Positions 14,777 through 23,250 of a stretch of DNA of 38,588 nucleotides are shown piece after piece. The position numbers were made by a program, and so were the translations under genes. Under the pieces are notes generated by a model. The model was given only the letters and a program-made list of their open reading frames with translations, was not told the origin of the DNA and did not search any database. The DNA is from Desulfobacter postgatei 2ac9 (GTDB lineage Bacteria > Desulfobacterota > Desulfobacteria > Desulfobacterales > Desulfobacteraceae): NCBI RefSeq assembly GCF_000233695.2, contig NZ_CM001488.1, positions 3,936,071-3,974,658 of the forward strand. The letters run 5' to 3'. Every line of letters begins with the position of its first letter. Within the stretch, counting starts at the first letter, position 1.

Positions 14777-14859
14777 CAGAACCCAAAGCATACAGCTATA
14801 TCAGGTTCAGCACCCCTGAACAGGCAAAGGGATGTGGAATTAATCAACCCCTATCATAA
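14773..14859 (+). pseudogene. N-terminal fragment of a second serine recombinase
   Basis: 28 codons overlapping the resolvase stop. MTEPKAYSYIRFSTPEQAKG has the first strand and catalytic-serine motif (YIRFST) of serine recombinases and begins with the same MTEPKA as the large recombinase at 16044. It stops after CGINQPLS. A duplicated or replaced integrase gene start is likely. Confidence 0.65.
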
Positions 14860-14864
14860 ATCGT

Positions 14865-14884
14865 GAGCTATTAAATTATAGCTC
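14865..14884. promoter_or_regulatory. Inverted repeat before the small ribbon-helix-helix-like gene
   Basis: GAGCTAT (14865-14871) and ATAGCTC (14878-14884) form a perfect 7-bp inverted repeat 28 bp before the ATG at 14912. Too short for a terminator without a T-run; a repressor site is plausible. Confidence 0.4.
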
Positions 14885-14911
14885 AAACAACCATAACAGG
14901 AGATCATACCA

Positions 14912-15115
14912 ATGAAACGCACCAAACAGACCACCCCGACCCCGGACAACCCCACCAAGCCCAAGGACCGGGTGCAGCCCGGCACGTTCCTGGATGCCAA
15001 GATATACCAGAAAGCCAAGATCCAGGCCATGACTGAGGGGATCACCACCGGGGAACTGATTGACAGGGCAATCCTGCTGTATCTGGACCACATTAACAAG
15101 GAGGCCCAGCCATGA
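14912..15115 (+). CDS. Small ribbon-helix-helix-like protein
   Basis: 67 residues. A Pro/Lys/Thr-rich N-terminus (KRTKQTTPTPDNPTKPKD) is followed by RVQPGTFLDAKIYQKAKIQAMTEGITTGELIDRAILLYLDHI, with a strand, helix, helix pattern like Arc/CopG proteins. Ribosome binding site AGGAGA is at good distance. The stop overlaps the next start (ATGA). An inverted repeat upstream may be its own operator. Confidence 0.55.
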   Translation: MKRTKQTTPTPDNPTKPKDRVQPGTFLDAKIYQKAKIQAMTEGITTGELIDRAILLYLDHINKEAQP

Positions 15116-15510
15116 TACCACCATCCCCGGCAATCCAGGAATTCATAAACAGCCTTTGGCCCCTGGCTTTGCATGACGAATCCATTTTCACACAAGGCAG
15201 GTTGGCCCATACCTGGTTCACCACCGATGGGGAACGCTACAGCATGGACTTTTCCCACTGCGGCAACCGGTCAGATTGGTATCAATTCGACAGCAGACAG
15301 GATGCCTGGTACTTCGGTCAATGGGTCAATCCAGTTACCCGGCAGATCCTGTCCTATGTCGAGGGCGATATCACCCTTGTTATCTGCGAAACAGCCGACC
15401 AGTACAGGAAGGAACTGGAATCCATGACCGATTTTGAGGGTCGGGACGGTCTTGATGACCATGATCACCGACACTGGGAGAAGCTGGAACAAGGAAAGGA
15501 GATAGAATAA
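15112..15510 (+). CDS. 132-aa protein of unknown function
   Basis: Overlaps the preceding gene by 4 bp and the next by 1 bp (TAATG), so it is in a tightly coupled operon. The sequence is rich in aromatic residues (TWFTTDGERYSMDFSHC, DWYQFDSRQDAWYFGQWVN) with a C-terminal acidic His/Asp tail. No family recognised. Orientation and packing imply co-regulation with the large recombinase downstream. Confidence 0.55.
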   Translation: MIPPSPAIQEFINSLWPLALHDESIFTQGRLAHTWFTTDGERYSMDFSHCGNRSDWYQFDSRQDAWYFGQWVNPVTRQILSYVEGDITLVICETADQYRKELESMTDFEGRDGLDDHDHRHWEKLEQGKEIE

Positions 15511-15839
15511 TGAGCGACATTGTCGGGAGAAATGAGTCTTTGCAAATAGTCCCTTGTAATAGTTGTAAACATTACCTGTATGATGGCACCGGAGCGTGCA
15601 AAGCCTTTGATCGGATTCCAAAAGATATCACGTTCGGGAGGCTTATCCATGATAAGGTATTGCCTGGTCAGAAAGGTAGCTTTGTTTATGAATGGGATGG
15701 CGAAGGTCTACAGCATCCTGAATACAAAATGGTTGGTTTGATGAGATACTACCGGCAGCGTATGGCCTTTGGGGATAGCACGGACCAGATCAATGATGAA
15801 TTGGGGATTGATCCCAGCAAATCACCGATAGTGGATTGA
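15510..15839 (+). CDS. Small Cys-containing protein of a phage/island family
   Basis: 109 residues. PCNSCKHYLYDGTGACKAFDRIP has a CxxC...C pattern suited to a zinc site, followed by DI..G...HDKVLPGQKGSFVYE, resembling small proteins of unknown role near phage morphogenesis or recombinase genes. Starts on TAATG. Identification is by motif pattern only. Confidence 0.55.
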   Translation: MSDIVGRNESLQIVPCNSCKHYLYDGTGACKAFDRIPKDITFGRLIHDKVLPGQKGSFVYEWDGEGLQHPEYKMVGLMRYYRQRMAFGDSTDQINDELGIDPSKSPIVD

Positions 15840-15975
15840 CCCAATGAGAACGCCAGTTTTAAAAGCGATGACCCCGGACCTATGCCATAGTATAGGGCAA
15901 CCCCTATATCAAGCAGAAACCCGGCAGGACGCCCGGTTTTATCCCAAGAAACCCATAAACAGAAAGGAACCTACC

Positions 15976-16047
15976 ATGTCAACCATGAACCTGGACAGCC
16001 TGAACGGTTGTCGGCATCAGAGAAGCAGGGAGGGCAACCAAAAATGA
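15976..16047 (+). CDS. 23-aa leader peptide translationally coupled to the recombinase
   Basis: ATG with AAAGGA 8 nt upstream encodes MSTMNLDSLNGCRHQRSREGNQ-K and stops in an ATGA that starts the large serine recombinase. The longer frame from 15844 is an alternative without a ribosome binding site. A short leader may tune recombinase translation. Confidence is modest owing to size. Confidence 0.4.
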   Translation: MSTMNLDSLNGCRHQRSREGNQK

Positions 16048-17786
16048 CAGAACCCAAAGCAGCCGGATATATCAGGGTTTCCAGCAAAGAGCAGGTCGAT
16101 GGAGAATCTTTATCCACGCAGAGACAGTCCATTAAGAACTACTGCAAGGCCAACGGTTACAAGTTGGTTAAAATCTATGCGGATGAAGGGATTTCTGGAG
16201 GAACCGTCAAAGAACGTCATTCACTCCTACAATGCCTTTACGATGGCCAGGATGGGAAGTTCGACACCTTGGTAATCCACCGTCTGTCCCGATTTGGGAG
16301 AAATGCACGGGAATTACTAAACAACCATAATGAGCTTCAAACGGGCGGGATTTCATTACGTTCCATATCTGAGGGAATAGACTTCGGGAACAAGTATGGA
16401 AAGGCCATGCTGGGGATGTTCGCCGTTATGGCAGAGCTGGAGCGTGATATCATCCGGGAGCAGATGTTGGAAAACCGGATTGCAAGAGGGCAGAAAGGAA
16501 TCCCAACAGCGGGTCAACTGCCTTTTGGCCGGACATTCAATCGTAAAACAAATGAATGGGAACTTGATACGGAAAAAGCCCGGCTTCTCCAATGGGCGGC
16601 TGATGAGTACCTTAAAGGGGGTTCATTACGCGACATATCAGAAACATTGCGTAACGGGCATAAGTTACCACTGGGTTACCATTATTTGATAACGGTTTTA
16701 AGCCAGCGCTGTGGCGATACATGGACTGTCACTTTCCAGGATCAGGCACCAATTGTTTATCAGATACCGCGTATTCTTGATGATCATACTATCCAGAGAG
16801 TTCGGGAAAGGTTGGAACATAATAGAATTGAATGCCGTAAAGATGTGCGAAAGTATGTGTTAACTGGCTTTATCCGGTGCGAGGCTTGCGGCAAATCCTT
16901 ATCCGGTCAAACGCAAATCAACAAATATGGAACACAATTTAAGTATTATAACCACCCCGGCGGAAAGCACGAAAAATGTAAGGCATTTAACTCTGTCCCA
17001 TTGAAGCCGATTGAAACGGCGGTCTTTGAGACTATTTTTGAAAATATAATGGATGCCCCGGCCTTTGAAAAGGCGATCCAAGAGAGTCTTCCAGACGAGC
17101 AAATGATTGAATCCCTCAAATCTGAAATCAAGGATGGTGAAAAAGGATTAAAACGCATCAATAAAGAGTTGGACAGGTTAGTTGATGCGGTATTGTCCGG
17201 CGTACTTGAAAAAGATACGATTAAGAGCAAAGAACAATCACTTTTACAGACCAGAAAAAGGATAACTGAGGATCTGGAGCAGAAACGGGATCAGCTAAAT
17301 TCCATGCCGGATTTGGATAAAATCAAGTTGGATTCGCAAATAATTCGCAGAAAACTATTGGAAGAATACAGCGGATCAGGGCGTTTGCGTGATATGTCCT
17401 TTGATGATAAAAAAAACTTACTCCACTTTTTGTTTGATGGAAAGGACCAGCATGGAACCCCTTATGGAATCTATGTAGCCAAGAAGGACAAAGGACCAGG
17501 GGCAAAAATTGATTACTTTATTTACGGCAGACTTTTGACAGGGCTGCGGACCTTGAAAGGCGATGATATCAATTACCAGGGATGGGATGAGGACGGCAAC
17601 GACAATTCCGGGAATACAGGGAGTGGCCCAGGAACGCAATCAGCACCTAAAACGAAGTGTAGTTACAACGGCAAGAGGGTATATAACACCAATTGTCAAG
17701 CTTGTCTCCACAACCATGATTTACACTCATGTTCTCAATCGCGGGGGAAAAGGCGTGAAAAGCCCTCTGGACGGGTTATAAGCTAA
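16044..17786 (+). CDS. Large serine recombinase (island integrase)
   Basis: 580 residues from MTEPKAAGYIRVSS (GGGAGG 11 nt upstream; an ATG 12 codons earlier is less likely). The resolvase domain (about 5-150) has the catalytic Ser13 and VIHRLSRFGRNARELL. A recombinase domain (about 170-270) follows. A zinc-ribbon part at 279-312 keeps CEAC and a later H..C. A long coiled coil lies at about 350-430. It should catalyse directional attP x attB integration. The last 26 residues after Cys554 are encoded by chromosomal intI DNA; in the free circle they are replaced by a 17-residue native tail (5348-5401). Confidence 0.95.
   Translation: MTEPKAAGYIRVSSKEQVDGESLSTQRQSIKNYCKANGYKLVKIYADEGISGGTVKERHSLLQCLYDGQDGKFDTLVIHRLSRFGRNARELLNNHNELQTGGISLRSISEGIDFGNKYGKAMLGMFAVMAELERDIIREQMLENRIARGQKGIPTAGQLPFGRTFNRKTNEWELDTEKARLLQWAADEYLKGGSLRDISETLRNGHKLPLGYHYLITVLSQRCGDTWTVTFQDQAPIVYQIPRILDDHTIQRVRERLEHNRIECRKDVRKYVLTGFIRCEACGKSLSGQTQINKYGTQFKYYNHPGGKHEKCKAFNSVPLKPIETAVFETIFENIMDAPAFEKAIQESLPDEQMIESLKSEIKDGEKGLKRINKELDRLVDAVLSGVLEKDTIKSKEQSLLQTRKRITEDLEQKRDQLNSMPDLDKIKLDSQIIRRKLLEEYSGSGRLRDMSFDDKKNLLHFLFDGKDQHGTPYGIYVAKKDKGPGAKIDYFIYGRLLTGLRTLKGDDINYQGWDEDGNDNSGNTGSGPGTQSAPKTKCSYNGKRVYNTNCQACLHNHDLHSCSQSRGKRREKPSGRVIS
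17680..17725. other. attR junction of the serine-recombinase island
   Basis: Island DNA ends ...ACCAATTGTCAAGCTT, crossover GT (17704-17705), then chromosomal intI CTCCACAACCATG. The site lies inside the recombinase reading frame. The outer island half-site mirrors that at attL in about 17 of 23 positions from the core outward (TT, C, GTTAA, CA, AATATA matching). Confidence 0.88.
17704..17781 (+). pseudogene. intI: Integron integrase intI, 3' part with the catalytic tyrosine
   Basis: In the intI frame this encodes VSTTMIYTHVLNRGGKGVKSPLDGL and a TAA at 17779-17781, the C-terminus of an integron integrase. The catalytic Tyr is in MIYTHV. It continues exactly from HAD at 5345. The same DNA is read in another frame as the tail of the large serine recombinase. 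Confidence 0.9.
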
Positions 17787-17913
17787 AAAGCAATGACCGG
17801 GCAAGATTAAACCACGATAAAATCAACACTCTTGACAACGCCCAGGGCCGTTTTATTTTGGCAGAATGTTATCAACGAATAATTTTATTAACTTTATAAT
17901 AAGGATAAACCAT

Positions 17914-18573
17914 ATGCTCAAACTTGGCGAAAAGGGAGCCATCCTCCAGAATGACAACAAGACCTATGCCATTGCCCCTCACATTCCCTGCGGGGTTGTT
18001 ACACCGGAAATGCTGAGAAAAATTGCTGATGTGGCTGAAAAATACGAGGCCAAAGCCCTCAAGCTTACCGGAGCCACCCGCATTACCATTGTAGGGCTCA
18101 AGGAAGAGGATATTGATGCGGTCTGGCAGGACCTGGACCTTGACAAGGGTGCGGCTGTGGGCATGTGTATCCGCTCGGTGCGCGCCTGTCCGGGAACCAC
18201 CTTCTGCAAGCTCGGCAAGCAGGATGCCCTGGGCGTGGGCATGGAAATGGACAAGCAATACCACGCCATGCAACTGCCGGGTAAATTCAAAATAGCGGTA
18301 TCCGGGTGCAAGCTCTCCTGCTCCGAATCCTGGGTCAGGGACATCGGACTTATCGGTGAAGCTAACGGCTGGGTTCTTGTCATTGGTGGCAACGTGGGCA
18401 TGAGTCCCAGAATTGCCCAGAAGGTGGCTGAAGGACTGAGCACTGAACAGGCCATGGAGGCTTGTAAACGCATTGTTGCGTATTACAGGGAAAATGCAAA
18501 TAAAGGGGAGCGTCTCGGAAAGATGATCGATCGTATCGGCCTTGAACCCTTTGAGCAGGCCATTCACGGTTAA
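17914..18573 (+). CDS. Small siroheme/4Fe-4S protein of the assimilatory-type sulfite reductase family
   Basis: 219 residues, the length of the low-molecular-mass sulfite reductase of Desulfovibrio. Start at MLKLGEKGAIL, with AAGGA 10 nt upstream, over an earlier ATG with none. It has the pair Cys92-x5-Cys98 (RACPGTTFCKLG) and Cys132-x3-Cys136 (SGCKLSCSES), which bind a 4Fe-4S cluster bridged to siroheme. The family reduces sulfite to sulfide in a monomer; physiological role is unsettled, and a related domain occurs in nitrite reductases. A TTGACA at 17831 may be part of its promoter. Followed 41 bp later by tyrA. Confidence 0.88.
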   Translation: MLKLGEKGAILQNDNKTYAIAPHIPCGVVTPEMLRKIADVAEKYEAKALKLTGATRITIVGLKEEDIDAVWQDLDLDKGAAVGMCIRSVRACPGTTFCKLGKQDALGVGMEMDKQYHAMQLPGKFKIAVSGCKLSCSESWVRDIGLIGEANGWVLVIGGNVGMSPRIAQKVAEGLSTEQAMEACKRIVAYYRENANKGERLGKMIDRIGLEPFEQAIHG

Positions 18574-18614
18574 TCTATTTTCCATCAACACAAATTATTA
18601 TAAGACCATAAATC

Positions 18615-19757
18615 ATGACCAAAGACAACGCCTCTTTTGCACAGCAAATCAAACCCTTTCGGGATGAAATTGATGACATTGATGCCGAGATTATCTCCTT
18701 ATTGAGCAAGCGCCGGAAACAGGTTGAAAAAATCGTGGAGGTGAAAAAAGCCCACAAGGTGCCCATTTACCATCCGGCCCGGGAGGAAGACGTGATATCC
18801 CGCCTGCGGGGAAAAGCCTCGGACATGGATGTGGACCCCGATCTGGTGGAGAGTCTTTACAGAACGATCATGCACCAGTCCAGGAAAAGTCAGACCCGTG
18901 TGTCCAAAACCAGTTTGATTCGCCCCCAGGCAAGGATACTGATTGTGGGCGGTGCCGGAGAGATGGGGCGTCTGTTTGTTCGATTTTTCACCGAAACCGG
19001 ATACCAGGTGGAGATCCTGGATAAAAATGACTGGGACCGGGCCCAAGGTCTGTGTCAAAACGCAGACCTTGTCATTGTCTGTGTCCCCATTAACGTCACC
19101 GTCAAGGTCATTGAGCAATTAGCCCCCCTGATGCGGCCGGATGCGGTGCTCACAGATCTGACTTCGGTCAAGACGCTCCCTCTTGAAGCCATGTGCCGGG
19201 CACACAAGGGTCCTGTGCTGGGCCTGCACCCCCTTTTCGGCCCCACCACGAACAACCTGGACAAGCAGATCATTGCGGCATGTGCCGGACAAGACGAGGA
19301 TGCCTGCCAGTGGGTTATTGACCAGCTGGTTGCCTGGGGCGCGGTGGTTGTTGAAGCAAGTGCCCGGGAACATGACCAGATCATGGAAATTGTCCAGGCC
19401 CTGCGGCATTTTGCCACGTTCAGTTTCGGCAGTTTTCTTTACCGCCAGGGCATACCCATTAAACGCACCCTTGAATTCTCAAGCCCGATCTACCGCCTGG
19501 AACTGGGCATGGTGGGCAGGCTTTTTGCCCAGGACCCTGATCTTTACGCAGAAATCATTTTTGCCACACCTGAACGACGTCAACTGTTAAAAACATTTGT
19601 TCAGTCCTTGACACAGTTCTTTGATATGCTTGAATCCGGAGACAAACAAGCGTTTATTAAAGAATTTAACCAGATCGCTGAATGGTTCGGACCCTTTGGC
19701 AACCAGGCCCTGCGTGAAAGCACCTATTTTATAAACAAACTGATTGAACGGTTTTAA
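18615..19757 (+). CDS. tyrA: Bifunctional chorismate mutase / prephenate dehydrogenase
   Basis: 380 residues, E. coli TyrA length. Residues ~12-95 form a chorismate mutase (AroQ) domain (FRDEIDDIDAEIISLLSKRRKQV). From ~105 a Rossmann domain has ILIVGGAGEMGRLF, then DLVIVCVP, LTDLTSVKTLP, GLHPLFGPT and REHDQIMEIVQALRHF. It converts chorismate to prephenate then to 4-hydroxyphenylpyruvate, for tyrosine. Convergent with the response-regulator gene, 20 bp gap and no clear terminator. The active-site pattern is normal. Confidence 0.95.
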   Translation: MTKDNASFAQQIKPFRDEIDDIDAEIISLLSKRRKQVEKIVEVKKAHKVPIYHPAREEDVISRLRGKASDMDVDPDLVESLYRTIMHQSRKSQTRVSKTSLIRPQARILIVGGAGEMGRLFVRFFTETGYQVEILDKNDWDRAQGLCQNADLVIVCVPINVTVKVIEQLAPLMRPDAVLTDLTSVKTLPLEAMCRAHKGPVLGLHPLFGPTTNNLDKQIIAACAGQDEDACQWVIDQLVAWGAVVVEASAREHDQIMEIVQALRHFATFSFGSFLYRQGIPIKRTLEFSSPIYRLELGMVGRLFAQDPDLYAEIIFATPERRQLLKTFVQSLTQFFDMLESGDKQAFIKEFNQIAEWFGPFGNQALRESTYFINKLIERF

Positions 19758-19777
19758 AAAACGCAGTCAACAGGCTG

Positions 19778-21139
19778 TTAATCCGCATCATCCCCGTACA
19801 GCTTAAGTTTTTTAAGCAATGTTTTCCGGGTAATCCCAAGTCTTCGGGCAGCTTCGCTCTTATTTCCCCCGGCTGCAGCCAGGGTGGATAAGATGGCCCG
19901 TTCCTCCACCTTGGCCAGGGCGATATTTTCAAGATTCAATTCTGCATTCCTTGCCGGTTCTGCCTCCTCATCTGAAATAAAGGAGAGGTCAGGCCTGCAA
20001 AGGTAGTCGGTTCTGGCCATGACCACGCCGCGTTCCACGGCGTTCATCAGTTCCCGGACATTGCCGGGCCACTCATACCGTATCAGGGTATCCATGGCAT
20101 TGGGAGAGAATCCCTTGATGTCCCTGCGGTTTTTCCGGGCAAACTCATCGAGGAAGTGGATGGCAAGTTCCGGGATATCCTCGGGGCGCCGACGCAACGG
20201 CGGAATATCAATGTGTACCACATTAAGCCGGTAATAAAGATCTTCCCTGAACGTTTTTTTTGCGGACATCTCTTTTAAATCCCTGTTGGTGGCGGCAATC
20301 ACCCTCACATCCACGGCAAGGCTTTGTTCCGAGCCCACGGGGGCAATCTCTTTTTCCTGGATGACCCGCAGCAGCTTTGCCTGCATGGCAAGGCTCATCT
20401 CACCGATCTCATCGAGCAGAATACTGCCTTTGTCCGCCAAAAGAAACTTGCCCTTGCGTTTTTTATCGGCCCCGGTGAATGCGCCCCGTTCATGGCCGAA
20501 CAGTTCTGATTCCAAAAGGGTTTCGGTGATGGCTGCACAGTTGATCCGGATGTAGGGGTGCTGCCTTCTCATGCTGTTGTTGTGAAGGGCGGCAGCCACA
20601 AGTTCCTTTCCTGTGCCGGATTCCCCTGTGACAAGCACATTGGCATCGGTGGGGGCCACCATGTGTATGGTATCCAGCAGTGCTTTCATGACAGGGCTTT
20701 TGCCCAGGATATCGTGGTGAAAGGTGCTGGTTTCCAACTGTTTTTTCAGGTCCTGATTTTCGTTTTTCAGGTAAAGGCGCTCAAACACCCGATCCACGGT
20801 GAGTTTAAGCTTGTCAAAATCAAGGGGTTTGGTCAGGTAATCATAGGCCCCGATTTTCAGCGCCCGGACGGCCGTATCCACCGAGGAATAGGCGGTCATG
20901 ATGATCACAGGAAGGGCCGGGTTAAAGGCATGAATTTTGGCCAGAGCGTCCATGCCGGACATTTTCACCATTTTCATATCCATGAGCACCAGGCCAAAGG
21001 GGCTGTTTGTCACCGCGTCCACACCGTCATCTCCGTCCGGGGCAACCTGAACGGCATATCCCCACCCTTTCATCAGGGTTCTAAGCATGGTGGCATGGGC
21101 TGTATCATCATCCACCACCAGCACGGTCTTGTCACTCAT
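19778..21139 (-). CDS. zraR: Sigma-54-dependent response regulator (ZraR/AtoC-like)
   Basis: 453 residues from MSDKTVLVVDDD; AAGGAT lies 7 nt before this ATG, so a start two codons earlier was rejected. The receiver has Asp10/Asp11 and phospho-acceptor Asp54 (GLVLMDM). The AAA+ domain (about 145-370) carries GESGTGKELVA (Walker A), ERGAFTGADKKRKGKF (sigma-54 contact GAFTGA) and LLDEIGEM. A Fis-type helix-turn-helix ends the protein (NKSEAARRLGITRKTLLKKLKLYG). Cotranscribed with the kinase (20 bp gap); likely activates the sigma-54 promoter at 23149. Confidence 0.93.
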   Translation of the reverse strand: MSDKTVLVVDDDTAHATMLRTLMKGWGYAVQVAPDGDDGVDAVTNSPFGLVLMDMKMVKMSGMDALAKIHAFNPALPVIIMTAYSSVDTAVRALKIGAYDYLTKPLDFDKLKLTVDRVFERLYLKNENQDLKKQLETSTFHHDILGKSPVMKALLDTIHMVAPTDANVLVTGESGTGKELVAAALHNNSMRRQHPYIRINCAAITETLLESELFGHERGAFTGADKKRKGKFLLADKGSILLDEIGEMSLAMQAKLLRVIQEKEIAPVGSEQSLAVDVRVIAATNRDLKEMSAKKTFREDLYYRLNVVHIDIPPLRRRPEDIPELAIHFLDEFARKNRRDIKGFSPNAMDTLIRYEWPGNVRELMNAVERGVVMARTDYLCRPDLSFISDEEAEPARNAELNLENIALAKVEERAILSTLAAAGGNKSEAARRLGITRKTLLKKLKLYGDDAD

Positions 21140-21159
21140 CAACATATCCTTAATCTTGT

Positions 21160-22986
21160 CTATTTTATTGATTTATTGTCAGACGCTGCCATGACCGCCC
21201 CATTAACAGGCAGGATGATATAAAACACGGTGCCCTTTGAAGGCCGACTTTCCACCCGGATATCTCCTTTGAGATTTTCAACAATCCTGTGAACAATGGA
21301 TAACCCGAGACCGGTTCCCTTGGCCCGGGTGGTAAAATAGGGGTCAAATACTTTTTCAAGATCTTTTGCCGGGATGCCGCAGCCGTTGTCCGCCACCCGG
21401 ATTTCAATATCATCTTGTACATCGGCCACGCCTATTTCAAGGATTCCGCCGCTGTCCATGGCATTTAAGGCATTCATGTACAAATTGAGCAGCACCTGGC
21501 AGATCCGTTCCGGATCCGTATGAATGGTTTCTCTTCTGGTGCGGATATCTGTTTCAACCCGGATCTTTTTTTTCTCAAGGTCATGGGAAACCAGTTTAAG
21601 GGAATGGCGGATAAGGGGTTCAATCCGGGTCTGCTTGATCTCCACCGCCATGGGCTTGGCAAATTCCAGCAATTGGGTGATGGAGCGATTCATACGTTCC
21701 ACTTCCTGGACCATAATTTTTGCAATTTCCACGTCCTCGGGTTCATTTTCATACTGCCGGGAAAAATAGGTGGCAAAGCCCTTGATGGAACTTAACGGAT
21801 TTCTGATTTCATGCGCCACACCTGCGGCAAGTTTTCCTATGGCCGCTAAACGCCGATTGGTTTCCACCTGTTTTTTCAAATCCCGGATCTGGGTCAGATC
21901 CCTGAATAAAAGGACAAAACCCTGGATCTGATCTTCGTCTGCCGGAATGGCCGAAACCGTCATATCCAGCCGGAGCTCGCCTTGCTCTTTTGGGTTCAAC
22001 GCCACTTCCCCGGACGCAACGCCTCCTGACCCCGTAATCTTAGCCGCCATGGCAGCCATCTGGGGATAGGCTTTTTCAGGAATTTCACCCAGGATCTTTT
22101 CAGCAGCGCGGTTGGCGGACGTCACATTAAAATTCGTATCCAGGGTGATGAGGCCCGAGGGCATATTCTGAACCACATTGTCGGAAAACGCCATAACCTG
22201 TTCCAGGGATGACTGGGCAGCCCAGTAAGCCTGGAGGGCAAACAGGGCAATAATGCCCGAACAGCAGAAAACAAAGAACAAAAGTCCTCTGATGACGATA
22301 TTCTTAAATCCCTGGGCCTGGGCCGCCTGCACCCCGGCCATGGACATTCCGGCAAAAATATAGTGATCAGTCTGCCCAAATGCGCCGAAAGCCGGCCTGG
22401 CCGAGCTTTCAGGACCAAGCGGGCCAGGCGGCCCGGGCGGCATATTTCCGTAGCCGTAGCCATAGCTGGGATCGGGACCGTGGCCGGCTGCCCATCCTCG
22501 ACCTCTGAGCCTGGGATTAAATGGAACAAAGCGCTTGGCCAATTCCAGAACCGGCCCATCCTGGGTATTCAGGGAGCGGCTGGAGATTCGATGGGGATCC
22601 ATGGGTAACGACGCAAGGTCTGGCCACCCGTCATAAATTTTACCCACCATGGCGGCATCGGAATGGGCGACGATCTTTCCCATGGCATCGGTGATCATGA
22701 TATAGGCAACATCAGGCTGACCTGCGGTCTCCTCCAACATGGACTGAAGCCGTTCGATACCCCACTGCATGGACCCCAGACCAATCCGGGTGCCGGCCTC
22801 AAATGTACGGATTAACGAGGTGCCTGTGATTAAAAACCGCTCCCGGATAAACTCATCCTGCTTTTTAACCCGGTCCAGGGTCATCAGGATAAACACAGGC
22901 AACAGCACAACCAGAACACCCACCATCACCAGAGGCGGTACTAACCCCGGCATTTTTGGGGTGATATTTAATTTAAATCTATTCAT
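21160..22986 (-). CDS. zraS: Membrane sensor histidine kinase (ZraS/HydH-like)
   Basis: 608 residues. TM1 at about 17-37, periplasmic sensor to about 230, TM2 about 232-255, PAS domain about 265-375, then HisKA with His392 (GVAHEIRNPLSSIKGF) and a HATPase domain (NALNAMD, DNGCGIP, TGLGLSIVHRI). The periplasmic part has an unusual Gly/Tyr/Pro-rich insertion (GYGYGNMPPGPPGPLGPE, about 172-195). ZraS family kinases sense excess zinc or envelope stress. Divergent from a zraP-like gene, and next to a ZraR-like regulator, so the set is a zraPSR-type locus. Confidence 0.9.
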   Translation of the reverse strand: MNRFKLNITPKMPGLVPPLVMVGVLVVLLPVFILMTLDRVKKQDEFIRERFLITGTSLIRTFEAGTRIGLGSMQWGIERLQSMLEETAGQPDVAYIMITDAMGKIVAHSDAAMVGKIYDGWPDLASLPMDPHRISSRSLNTQDGPVLELAKRFVPFNPRLRGRGWAAGHGPDPSYGYGYGNMPPGPPGPLGPESSARPAFGAFGQTDHYIFAGMSMAGVQAAQAQGFKNIVIRGLLFFVFCCSGIIALFALQAYWAAQSSLEQVMAFSDNVVQNMPSGLITLDTNFNVTSANRAAEKILGEIPEKAYPQMAAMAAKITGSGGVASGEVALNPKEQGELRLDMTVSAIPADEDQIQGFVLLFRDLTQIRDLKKQVETNRRLAAIGKLAAGVAHEIRNPLSSIKGFATYFSRQYENEPEDVEIAKIMVQEVERMNRSITQLLEFAKPMAVEIKQTRIEPLIRHSLKLVSHDLEKKKIRVETDIRTRRETIHTDPERICQVLLNLYMNALNAMDSGGILEIGVADVQDDIEIRVADNGCGIPAKDLEKVFDPYFTTRAKGTGLGLSIVHRIVENLKGDIRVESRPSKGTVFYIILPVNGAVMAASDNKSIK

Positions 22987-23148
22987 TGGGTCAACACAGA
23001 TATATGGAACGTATATTTTTTACCCGATTGTATACCCTTACCTGGATAAAAAGTACACACTATATTTGATTTTTTAAAATATAGTCTGGTATGGTAGTTA
23101 GACGCCAATGGCCTGGTACAAAACGACTTCAATGAATACCGACATGAA

Positions 23149-23164
23149 TGGCACACCACTTGCA
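23149..23164 (+). promoter_or_regulatory. Sigma-54 (-24/-12) promoter of the zraP-like gene
   Basis: TGGCAC-ACCAC-TTGCA matches the consensus exactly, with GG and GC 10 bp apart. It lies about 87 bp before the ATG at 23251 on the plus strand. Repeated CTGGTA blocks upstream (23090-23120) may be regulator sites. Confidence 0.9.
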
Positions 23165-23250
23165 TTATAATTTTGCAGCGATGATCATAAAAATTAAGAT
23201 CATCAAAGCACGAATGACGGAATATAAACCAAGGGCCACAAGGAGGCATT

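Larger units (their letters stand above)
5346..17705. mobile_element. 12.36-kb integrative genetic island inserted in intI by a large serine recombinase
   Basis: Boundaries are set by exact reconstruction of intI across a shared GT. The unit length is 12,358 bp. Joining the two ends gives an attP whose half-sites match in about 17 of 23 positions when read outward from GT, a symmetry expected of serine integrase sites. Contents: large serine recombinase, resolvase, replication-initiator-like gene with iterons, XRE regulator, AT-hook/terminase-small-like protein, nuclease and membrane proteins, many small genes. It lacks structural, lysis, conjugation and mobilisation genes, so a phage satellite or integrated plasmid are the best guesses. 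Confidence 0.88.
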
